Shown piece by piece: positions 55,834 to 64,000 of a stretch of 64,000 nt of DNA; position 1 is the first letter of the stretch, and every line of letters starts with the position of its first letter. The notes beneath the pieces are model-generated. The model ran no database searches, was not told where the DNA came from, and saw only the letters and a program-made list of their open reading frames with translations. Both the position numbers and the translations under genes were made by a program. The stretch is taken from NCBI RefSeq assembly GCF_900113865.1, contig NZ_FOQY01000001.1:380877-444876 (forward strand), read 5' to 3'. The DNA is from Streptosporangium canum (GTDB lineage: Bacteria > Actinomycetota > Actinomycetes > Streptosporangiales > Streptosporangiaceae).

Positions 55834-56252
55834 CACGCCTCACCCACTTCACGCTTAACGAACCGGCACTTCATCGGGAGCTTGTGCATCGCACGACGCA
55901 GGGCTTCGCGAGCCACCGGCTCAGCGACACCCGACAGCTCGAACATGACGCGACCGGGCTTGACGTTGGCGATCCACCACTCCGGCGAACCCTTACCGGA
56001 ACCCATGCGGGTCTCGGCCGGCTTCTTGGTGAGGGGACGGTCCGGGTAGATGTTGATCCAGACCTTGCCGCCACGCTTGATGTGACGAGTCATGGCGATA
56101 CGAGCCGACTCGATCTGGCGGTTGGTCACATAGGAGTGCTCAAGCGCCTGAATGCCGAACTCGCCGAACACGACCCTGGTGCCACCCTTGGCGGCGCCGT
56201 GACGGTCGGGCCGGTGCTGCTTGCGGTGCTTGACCCTGCGCGGGATCAGCAT
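55833..56252 (-). CDS. rplP: 50S ribosomal protein L16
   Basis: 139-residue protein near the peptidyl-transferase centre: [60 protein letters not shown]. It starts 2 bp after the rpsC stop and overlaps rpmC. Confidence 0.98.
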   Translation of the reverse strand: MLIPRRVKHRKQHRPDRHGAAKGGTRVVFGEFGIQALEHSYVTNRQIESARIAMTRHIKRGGKVWINIYPDRPLTKKPAETRMGSGKGSPEWWIANVKPGRVMFELSGVAEPVAREALRRAMHKLPMKCRFVKREVGEA

Positions 56253-56254
56253 GG

Positions 56255-57118
56255 TCAGCTCCCTTCAGCACCCGGCTGCGCAGCCGGGCCGGTCTCGGGG
56301 GCAGCCTGCGAGGCCGCCTCAGTCCTGGGTGCACGGTCGCCACGGGCGGCTCCGCCACGACGGGGACGGTCGCCACCGGCGCCGCCGCCACGACGGGGAC
56401 GGTCGCCACCGGCGCCGCCACCGCGACGGTCGTCGCGGTCCCGACGCTGGCCCGCACGAGCGCCGGCGGCAGCCGCCTCACGCTCGGCGCGGCTGGTCGG
56501 GGCCTCACCCTTGTAGATCCACACCTTCACGCCGATGCGGCCGAAGGTGGTACGGGCCTCGTAGAGGCCGTAGTCGATGTCCGCACGGAGGGTGTGCAGG
56601 GGCACGCGGCCCTCGCGGTAGAACTCCGAACGGGACATCTCAGCGCCGCCCAGACGACCGGAGCACTGCACCCGGATGCCCTTGGCGCCGCTCTTCATGG
56701 CCGACTGCATCGCCTTGCGCATGGCCCGACGGAACGAGACACGGCTGGACAGCTGCTCGGCCACACCCTGAGCGACGAGCTGAGCGTCGATCTCGGGGTT
56801 CTTGACCTCGAGGATGTTCAGCTGGACCTGCTTCTTGGTCAGCTTCTCGAGGTCACCACGGATCCGGTCGGCCTCGGCGCCGCGGCGGCCGATGACGATG
56901 CCCGGACGGGCGGTGTGAATGTCGACCTGTACCCGGTCGGTGGTCCGCTCGATCTCCACCTTGGAGATGCCGGCCCGCTCCATGCCCTTCTTGAGCATGC
57001 GGCGGATCGCCACATCCTCGGCAACGTACGACTTGTAGAGCTTGTCGGCATACCACCGGCTCTTGAAGTCGGTCGTGATGCCGAGGCGGAACCCGTGCGG
57101 GTTAACCTTCTGACCCAC
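56255..57118 (-). CDS. rpsC: 30S ribosomal protein S3
   Basis: 287 residues starting [20 protein letters not shown] at GTG, overlapping the rplV TAG by one base. The KH domain ([20 protein letters not shown]) and the C-terminal domain ([32 protein letters not shown]) are intact. A roughly 70-residue Arg/Gly-rich tail contains tandem [11 protein letters not shown] units and exceeds the E. coli length (233), as in other actinobacteria. Confidence 0.98.
   Translation of the reverse strand: MGQKVNPHGFRLGITTDFKSRWYADKLYKSYVAEDVAIRRMLKKGMERAGISKVEIERTTDRVQVDIHTARPGIVIGRRGAEADRIRGDLEKLTKKQVQLNILEVKNPEIDAQLVAQGVAEQLSSRVSFRRAMRKAMQSAMKSGAKGIRVQCSGRLGGAEMSRSEFYREGRVPLHTLRADIDYGLYEARTTFGRIGVKVWIYKGEAPTSRAEREAAAAGARAGQRRDRDDRRGGGAGGDRPRRGGGAGGDRPRRGGAARGDRAPRTEAASQAAPETGPAAQPGAEGS
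56355..56420. repeat. 33-bp tandem repeat in the rpsC tail
   Basis: CCACGACGGGGACGGTCGCC followed by ACCGGCGCCGCC occurs at 56355-56387 and again from 56388, then decays. The unit encodes 11 residues of the Arg/Gly tail. Confidence 0.8.
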
Positions 57119-57471
57119 TAGCGGGTCCTCCCCTTCGGCTCGCGGGACTCCACGATCACGGTGATGTGGCTCGTCCGCTTGTTGATCCGATAGGCACGAC
57201 CCTGAGCGCGGGGACGGAACCGCTTCAGCGTCGGGCCCTCGTCGACCCAGGCACGGCTCACGAAGAGCGTGTCGCGGTCGAGCTTGAAGTTGTGCTCCGC
57301 GTTGGCAATGGCGCTGGACAGCACCTTGTACACGGTCTCGCTCGCCGACTGGGGAGCGAACTGCAGCACGGCCTGCGCCTCCGAAGCGGGCAGCCCGCGA
57401 ATGAGGTCCACCACACGGCGGGCCTTCATGGGCGTGTGGCGCGCGAACCGCACCTGAGCCCTGGCTTCCAT
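57118..57471 (-). CDS. rplV: 50S ribosomal protein L22
   Basis: 117-residue tunnel protein: [40 protein letters not shown], and the extended loop [20 protein letters not shown], where macrolide-resistance changes occur in other species. No insertion or loss is seen. One-base overlap with rpsC. Confidence 0.98.
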   Translation of the reverse strand: MEARAQVRFARHTPMKARRVVDLIRGLPASEAQAVLQFAPQSASETVYKVLSSAIANAEHNFKLDRDTLFVSRAWVDEGPTLKRFRPRAQGRAYRINKRTSHITVIVESREPKGRTR

Positions 57472-57503
57472 CGCTTACTCCTCTTACCTTCTTCGACAGG
57501 CGC

Positions 57504-57782
57504 TTACCGCCGGCTGCGGCGGTCTTCCTTGACGTGGCTGCGGAACGTCCGCGTCGGCGCGAACTCACCGAGCTTGTGACCGATCATCGACTCGGTGACG
57601 AACACCGGGACGTGCTTGCGGCCGTCGTGAACGGCGATCGTGTGACCGAGCATGTCCGGCACGATCATGGAGCGCCGCGACCACGTCTTGATGACGTTCT
57701 TGGTGCCCTTCTCGTTCTGGACATCCACCTTCTTCTGAAGGTGGTCGTCCACGAAGGGACCCTTCTTAAGGCTACGTGGCAT
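57504..57782 (-). CDS. rpsS: 30S ribosomal protein S19
   Basis: 92-residue head protein: [60 protein letters not shown]. Normal length, 11 bp after rplB and 32 bp before rplV. Confidence 0.98.
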   Translation of the reverse strand: MPRSLKKGPFVDDHLQKKVDVQNEKGTKNVIKTWSRRSMIVPDMLGHTIAVHDGRKHVPVFVTESMIGHKLGEFAPTRTFRSHVKEDRRSRR

Positions 57783-57793
57783 TTTGGCTGCTC

Positions 57794-58630
57794 CTACCGC
57801 TTCTTCCGCTTAGTCCGACGACGGATGATCAGCCGGTCGCTGGCCTTGTTCGCCGCACGAGTACGACCCTCGGGCTTGCCCTTGGGGTTGACGGGGTGAC
57901 GACCACCGGAGGTCTTACCCTCACCACCGCCGTGCGGGTGGTCGACCGGGTTCATCGCGACACCGCGGACGGTGGGGCGCTTGCCCTTCCACCGCATACG
58001 GCCGGCCTTACCCCAGTTGATGTTGGCCTGCTCGGCGTTGCCGACCTGGCCGATGGAGGCCCGGCAGCGGACGTCGACCTGGCGCATTTCGCCGGAGGGC
58101 ATACGCAGCGTGGCGTACTGGCCCTCCTTGGCGAGAAGCTGGATCTGCGCACCGGCGGACCGGCCCAGCTTGGCGCCGCCACCCGGACGGAGCTCCACCG
58201 CGTGGATGAAGGTACCGGTCGGGATGTTGCGCAGCGGGAGGCAGTTACCCGGCTTGATGTCGGCCGCGGGGCCGTTTTCAATCAGGTCGCCCTGCTTGAG
58301 GCCGGTCGGGCAGAGGATGTAGCGCTTCTCCCCGTCGGCGTAGTGCAGCAGAGCGATGCGGGACGTGCGGTTCGGGTCGTACTCGATGTGAGCGACCTTG
58401 GCCGGGATCCCGTCCTTGTCGTGGCGCCGGAAGTCGATGATCCGGTAAGCACGCTTGTGACCGCCACCCTGGTGGCGGGTGGTGACTCGGCCGTGGACGT
58501 TACGGCCACCCTTGCTGTGCAGGGGTGCAAGCAGCGACTTCTCGGGCGTGCTGCGCGTGATCTCGGAAAAGTCCGAGACGCTGGCGCCGCGGCGACCCGG
58601 GGTCGTCGGCTTGAGTTTACGGATGCCCAT
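57794..58630 (-). CDS. rplB: 50S ribosomal protein L2
   Basis: 278-residue protein close to the peptidyl-transferase centre: [40 protein letters not shown], and the highly conserved [20 protein letters not shown], including the catalytic-centre His. 92 bp separate it from rplW. Confidence 0.98.
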   Translation of the reverse strand: MGIRKLKPTTPGRRGASVSDFSEITRSTPEKSLLAPLHSKGGRNVHGRVTTRHQGGGHKRAYRIIDFRRHDKDGIPAKVAHIEYDPNRTSRIALLHYADGEKRYILCPTGLKQGDLIENGPAADIKPGNCLPLRNIPTGTFIHAVELRPGGGAKLGRSAGAQIQLLAKEGQYATLRMPSGEMRQVDVRCRASIGQVGNAEQANINWGKAGRMRWKGKRPTVRGVAMNPVDHPHGGGEGKTSGGRHPVNPKGKPEGRTRAANKASDRLIIRRRTKRKKR

Positions 58631-58722
58631 CTTTTTCGTTCATCCTTCGTCGGTTAATCCGGTCGAATGCCCCTCGCCTGTCGACGAGGGGCGTTCTACC
58701 TGTTACTTACTGAGCGAGCGGG

Positions 58723-59025
58723 TCAGCCGACCTGGCCGAAGATGTCGATCCGGTCTCCCTCGGCCAAGCTCACGATCGCGCGCTTGGTGCTGGGACGCTG
58801 CCCGTAACCGGCCTTGGTCCGCTTGCGCTTGCCCTGGCGGTTGATGGTGTTGACGCTGGCCACCTTGACACCGAAGATCTGCTCGATGGCGATCTTGACC
58901 TGCGTCTTGTTGGCCGTCTTCCGCACCAGGAACGTGTACTTGTTGTGCTCGTCGATGAGGCCGTAGCTCTTCTCCGACACAACCGGCTTGATGATGATGT
59001 CGCGCGGGTCGGCGATCTTCTGCAT
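58723..59025 (-). CDS. rplW: 50S ribosomal protein L23
   Basis: 100-residue tunnel-exit protein that docks trigger factor and [63 protein letters not shown]. Its ATG overlaps the rplD TGA by one base. Confidence 0.98.
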   Translation of the reverse strand: MQKIADPRDIIIKPVVSEKSYGLIDEHNKYTFLVRKTANKTQVKIAIEQIFGVKVASVNTINRQGKRKRTKAGYGQRPSTKRAIVSLAEGDRIDIFGQVG

Positions 59026-59672
59026 CAGGCGTCTTCCTTCCCGCTCTTGCTCAGGCGAGTGACGACCTGGTCGTACGCCTCCTGAGTGAAGACGACGTCG
59101 TCGTAGCAGAGCACGTCGTAGGTGTTCAGCTGCCCGGCGTCCAGCAGGTGGACCTCGGGCGCGTTGCGCAGGCTCATCCAGGTGAGCTCGTCACCCTCGT
59201 CGACGACGACGAGGACGCTACGGGTCTGCGTGATCTTCCGCAGCGACTCGAGAGCCGCCTTGGTCTTCGGGGTCTCACCCTGGACCAGGGCGCTGACCAC
59301 GTGAACGCGACCGCCGTTGGCCCGGTCGGAGAGGGCGCCACGCAGGGCGGCGGCCTTCATCTTCTTGGGGGTCTTCTGGGAGTAGTCCCGGGGAAGCGGT
59401 CCGTGGACGGTGCCACCGCCGGCGAACTGCGGAGCGCGGGTCGAACCCTGACGGGCGCGGCCGGTGCCCTTCTGGCGGTACGGCTTCTTGCCGCCACCGC
59501 TGACCTCACCGCGGGTCTTGGCCTTGTGGGTGCCCTGCCGGCGAGCGGCGAGCTGGGCCACGACGACCTGGTGGATCAGCGGGATGTTGACCTTGGCGTC
59601 AAAGATGTCGCCGGGCAGGTCGACGGTGCCGGTCTTCGCGCCGCTCACGTCGAGGACGTCAATGGTGCTCAC
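59025..59672 (-). CDS. rplD: 50S ribosomal protein L4
   Basis: 215-residue tunnel protein: [20 protein letters not shown], the extended loop [31 protein letters not shown], and [23 protein letters not shown] start overlaps the rplC stop (GTGA). L4 regulates the S10 operon in E. coli; a matching leader hairpin is not recognised here. Confidence 0.98.
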   Translation of the reverse strand: MSTIDVLDVSGAKTGTVDLPGDIFDAKVNIPLIHQVVVAQLAARRQGTHKAKTRGEVSGGGKKPYRQKGTGRARQGSTRAPQFAGGGTVHGPLPRDYSQKTPKKMKAAALRGALSDRANGGRVHVVSALVQGETPKTKAALESLRKITQTRSVLVVVDEGDELTWMSLRNAPEVHLLDAGQLNTYDVLCYDDVVFTQEAYDQVVTRLSKSGKEDA

Positions 59673-60322
59673 TTGGCAGCCCCCTTCTTGGCAGCGGTAC
59701 GGACGAGAACCAGGCTGCCGTTGGCGCCGGGGATCGCACCCTTGATCAGGATGAGGCCCTTCTCGGCGTCCACGGCGTGGACCTTGAGGCTCTGGATGGT
59801 GGTGCGGACGTTACCCATCCGACCGGCCATGCGCAGGCCCTTGAAGACGCGGCCCGGGGTGGCGCAGCCGCCGATGGAACCCGGCGAGCGGTGCTTGCGC
59901 TGGGTACCGTGCGAGGCGCTGAGGCCCTTGAAGCCGTGGCGCTTCATGACACCGGCGAAACCCTTGCCCTTGCTCTTGCCCGTCACGTCGACGAACTGGC
60001 CGGCCTCGAAGGTGTCGGCGGAGAGCTCCTGGCCCAGGGTGTAGTCGCCCGCGTCATCGGTGCGGATCTCCGCGAAGTAGCGGCGCGGGGTGATGTCGTG
60101 CTTGCGCAGGTAGTCGCCGAGCGGCTTGTTGACCTTCCGCGGGTCGACCTGCCCGAAGCCGAGCTGCACGGCGGAGTAGCCGTCCTTCTCGGGGGTGCGG
60201 ACGCGGGTCACGACGCACGGACCAGCCTCGACGACGGTCACCGGGACCATCCGGTTGTCCGCGTCGAAGACCTGGGTCATGCCGAGCTTCTTGCCCAGGA
60301 CGCCCTTGATCTGCTTAGCCAT
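59669..60322 (-). CDS. rplC: 50S ribosomal protein L3
   Basis: 217-residue assembly protein: [20 protein letters not shown], the central loop [20 protein letters not shown] and [40 protein letters not shown]. 14 bp after rpsJ, 4-bp overlap with rplD. Confidence 0.98.
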   Translation of the reverse strand: MAKQIKGVLGKKLGMTQVFDADNRMVPVTVVEAGPCVVTRVRTPEKDGYSAVQLGFGQVDPRKVNKPLGDYLRKHDITPRRYFAEIRTDDAGDYTLGQELSADTFEAGQFVDVTGKSKGKGFAGVMKRHGFKGLSASHGTQRKHRSPGSIGGCATPGRVFKGLRMAGRMGNVRTTIQSLKVHAVDAEKGLILIKGAIPGANGSLVLVRTAAKKGAAK

Positions 60323-60336
60323 GTCAGTGCGTTCCC

Positions 60337-60645
60337 TCAGAGCTTGATCGAGATGTCAACGCCGGCGGGGAGGTCGAGTCGCATGAGCGAGTCGACCGTC
60401 TTCGGCGTCGGGTCGATGATGTCAATCAGCCGCTTGTGCGTGCGCATCTCAAAGTGCTCGCGGCTGTCCTTGTATTTGTGCGGCGAGCGGATGACGCAGT
60501 ACACGTTCTTCTCGGTCGGCAGCGGCACCGGGCCCGCGACCTTAGCGCCAGTCCTCGTCACCGTCTCGACGATCTTCTTGGCCGAGCTGTCGATGACCTC
60601 GTGGTCATAGGCCTTGAGCCGGATGCGGATCTTCTGTCCCGCCAT
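60337..60645 (-). CDS. rpsJ: 30S ribosomal protein S10
   Basis: 102-residue protein, also the NusE antitermination factor: [60 protein letters not shown]. First gene of the S10 group, after a 337-bp gap from tuf. Confidence 0.98.
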   Translation of the reverse strand: MAGQKIRIRLKAYDHEVIDSSAKKIVETVTRTGAKVAGPVPLPTEKNVYCVIRSPHKYKDSREHFEMRTHKRLIDIIDPTPKTVDSLMRLDLPAGVDISIKL

Positions 60646-60982
60646 AATGGCCTCGGTGTCCTTCGCTGTCGTCTGAAAAAGTTACGTGCGGCCTGTTGCC
60701 GCTGTATGAGGTCGAGTCCGCCTCGTCCGGTGTCCCGCGGGTCCGTCTCCGGAATCCCGCCGTCGCCGGCTCGGCTTCTTCTCCCAGCCCCACGTAGCAG
60801 ACACTGTGGATCTGCGCTTTCTTCCGTGATCTGGCAGTTACTTCGGTCACTCCGTGGCCGAACCAACTGCGAGATCACGGTTCGTGGGGGTGCTGCCGGG
60901 GGCACGTGCCGTACGGCGCGAACCCCCTCGTGGTGCGACGGCCGACCCTGCGTCGAGGGCCGACCGCCACTCCGCGATCGTA
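60646..60982 (-). other. Gap between tuf and rpsJ: S10 operon leader
   Basis: No credible gene lies here. It should contain the tuf terminator and the S10 promoter with a leader. TAACTT (60683-60678 on the minus strand) near 30 bp before rpsJ and the A-rich tract GTCTGAAAAAG are notable, but I cannot assign boxes or a regulatory fold. Confidence 0.45.
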
Positions 60983-62176
60983 CTACTTGATGATCTTGGT
61001 CACTCGACCCGCACCGACGGTGCGGCCACCCTCACGGATGGCGAACTTGAGACCGTCCTCCATCGCGATGGGCTGGATCAGCGAGACGGACATCTCGGTG
61101 TTGTCACCGGGCATGACCATCTCGGTGCCCTCGGGCAGGTTCACAACACCGGTCACGTCAGTCGTACGGAAGTAGAACTGGGGACGGTAGTTGTTGAAGA
61201 ACGGCGTGTGGCGGCCGCCCTCGTCCTTGGACAGGATGTAGACCTGAGCCTCGAACTCGGTGTGCGGGGTGGTCGTGCCCGGCTTGATGATGCACTGGCC
61301 GCGCTCGACGTCCTCACGCTTGATGCCGCGCAGGAGCAGACCGACGTTGTCGCCCGCCTGGCCCTCGTCGAGGAGCTTGCGGAACATCTCGACACCGGTG
61401 ACCGTGGTCGTGGTCTTGGTGTCCTTGATGCCGATGATGTCGACGGTCTCGTTGACCTTGACGATACCGCGCTCGATACGGCCGGTGACGACGGTGCCAC
61501 GACCGGTGATCGAGAAGACGTCCTCGATCGGCATGAGGAACGGCTTGTCGGTCTCACGAGCCGGCTGCGGGACGTTCTCGTCCACAGCGGTCATGAGCTC
61601 GATGATGCTGTCGCCCCACTTCTCGTCGCCCTCAAGCGCCTTCAGCGCCGAGACGCGGATGACGGGCAGGTCGTCGCCGGGGAACTCCTGAGCCGAGAGA
61701 AGCTCGCGGACCTCGAGCTCGACGAGCTCCAGGATCTCCTCGTCGTCCACCATGTCGGCCTTGTTCAGGGCGACAACGATGTAGGGGACGCCGACCTGGC
61801 GGGCCAGGAGGACGTGCTCCTTGGTCTGCGGCATCGGGCCGTCGGTGGCGGCGACCACGAGGATCGCGCCGTCCATCTGAGCCGCACCGGTGATCATGTT
61901 CTTCACGTAGTCGGCGTGACCGGGGCAGTCCACGTGAGCGTAGTGGCGCTGCTCGGTCTGGTACTCGACGTGCGCGATGGAGATCGTGATACCACGAGCC
62001 TTCTCCTCGGGCGCCTTGTCGATCTTGTCGAACGGGGTCGCCTCGTTGAGGTTCGGGTAACGCTCGTGGAGCACCTTGGTGATCGCCGCGGTCAGAGTGG
62101 TCTTGCCGTGGTCGATGTGTCCAATGGTGCCGATGTTTACGTGCGGCTTGGTCCGCTCGAACTTGGCCTTGGCCAC
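60983..62176 (-). CDS. tuf: Elongation factor Tu
   Basis: 397-residue GTPase that delivers aminoacyl-tRNA, starting [20 protein letters not shown] at GTG behind AGGAG. G1 [11 protein letters not shown]3 [13 protein letters not shown]4 NKADMVDD, and the switch region with [17 protein letters not shown] are present. Domains 2 and 3 are complete. The position after fusA in the str operon is standard. Kirromycin-contact residues were not examined for resistance. Confidence 0.98.
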   Translation of the reverse strand: MAKAKFERTKPHVNIGTIGHIDHGKTTLTAAITKVLHERYPNLNEATPFDKIDKAPEEKARGITISIAHVEYQTEQRHYAHVDCPGHADYVKNMITGAAQMDGAILVVAATDGPMPQTKEHVLLARQVGVPYIVVALNKADMVDDEEILELVELEVRELLSAQEFPGDDLPVIRVSALKALEGDEKWGDSIIELMTAVDENVPQPARETDKPFLMPIEDVFSITGRGTVVTGRIERGIVKVNETVDIIGIKDTKTTTTVTGVEMFRKLLDEGQAGDNVGLLLRGIKREDVERGQCIIKPGTTTPHTEFEAQVYILSKDEGGRHTPFFNNYRPQFYFRTTDVTGVVNLPEGTEMVMPGDNTEMSVSLIQPIAMEDGLKFAIREGGRTVGAGRVTKIIK

Positions 62177-62270
62177 TGCTCTGTCTCCTTAGAGATTCTG
62201 ACTTGACTTGCGTCTTCGTACTTGGGCTTGGGGAGGCCGGGCCTTTTCAGGACCGGCCGACGAGTGACTG

Positions 62271-62413
62271 CTCGCCCCGCACCCCCTCGGCGCCGGGAAG
62301 GCGATCTTCTCGCCCCCCCCGCACCGAAACGGATGCCGGACTTACTCGCCCCGCACCCCCTCGGTGGCGGGGCGGCGATCTTCTCGCCTCCCGCACCGAA
62401 ACGGATGCCGGAC

Positions 62414-62416
<3 letters not shown>
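62271..62416 (-). repeat. 72-74-bp tandem duplication at the fusA 3' end
   Basis: Copies at 62271-62344 and 62345-62416 both run from CTCGCCCCGCACCCCCTCGG to ACGGATGCCGGACTTA. The next base run (62417 onward) again begins CTCGCCCCGCACC, which is the real fusA end with its TAA stop (62414-62416). The duplicated segment therefore includes the stop region and fills most of the fusA-tuf gap. Confidence 0.88.

Positions 62417-64000
<1,584 letters not shown>

Noticed and set aside
60605-60850. Small minus-strand ORF in front of rpsJ as a possible leader peptide
   Set aside because: It overlaps the rpsJ start, has no ribosome site and its sequence shows no codon or composition signal of a leader peptide.

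Overview
This window is from a high-GC actinobacterium. The str-S10-spc-alpha ribosomal order on the minus strand, the guaB/guaB3-sigD-groESL neighbourhood, class F sortases, DUF5319 and DUF1707 proteins, and many GTG starts suggest the order Streptosporangiales (Streptosporangium/Nonomuraea type). That placement is inferred from gene order and protein style, not from a database search.

Left part (1-23.4 kb). Purine synthesis genes guaB3 (cut by the window edge) and guaB run leftwards. They are followed by a divergent LuxR/TrmB-like regulator, a DUF5319 protein, a SigD/ShbA-type sigma factor with a very short anti-sigma-like partner, and groES-groEL behind a CIRCE operator. A small plus-strand group follows: a Uma2 nuclease, a methyltransferase and a long coiled-coil protein. 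Next is a divergent MarR regulator/Old Yellow Enzyme pair sharing three TTGG-N4-CCAA sites. A leftward gene series then links cell-wall precursor genes and tRNA t6A synthesis: glmS, acpS, nnr, alr, alpha/beta hydrolase, tsaE, a surface protein with a class F sortase, tsaB, rimI, tsaD.

Middle part (23.5-41.2 kb). Plus-strand coaA, a DUF389 membrane protein and a four-gene pair of ABC-2 exporters are followed by an isolated two-gene cassette. This cassette encodes an OLD/RecF-like AAA ATPase and a PIN-like nuclease, is framed by two strong hairpins, and is the best candidate for an undescribed toxin or defence system. After it come a DUF11 surface protein, a broken surface-protein remnant and about 1.1 kb without a credible gene. 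glmM-rpsI-rplM (leftwards) faces a CAP-domain exported protein and two related proline-rich single-pass membrane proteins (rightwards).

Right part (41.2-64 kb). This is the ribosomal protein superoperon on the minus strand: fusA, tuf, rpsJ-rplCDWB-rpsS-rplV-rpsC-rplP-rpmC-rpsQ, rplNXE-rpsN-rpsH-rplFR-rpsE-rpmD-rplO-secY-adk-map, then infA-rpmJ-rpsMKD-rpoA-rplQ-truA. About 2.6 kb of lineage-specific genes (DUF1707 protein, secreted aromatic-rich protein, a second surface-protein/class F sortase pair) sits between map and infA.

Two patterns recur. Several genes (LuxR gene, marR, acpS, rplO, fusA) have short direct duplications covering or abutting their stop codon. Many genes between 23 and 38 kb have a TANNNT box only 6-8 nt before the start codon, which suggests leaderless mRNAs.
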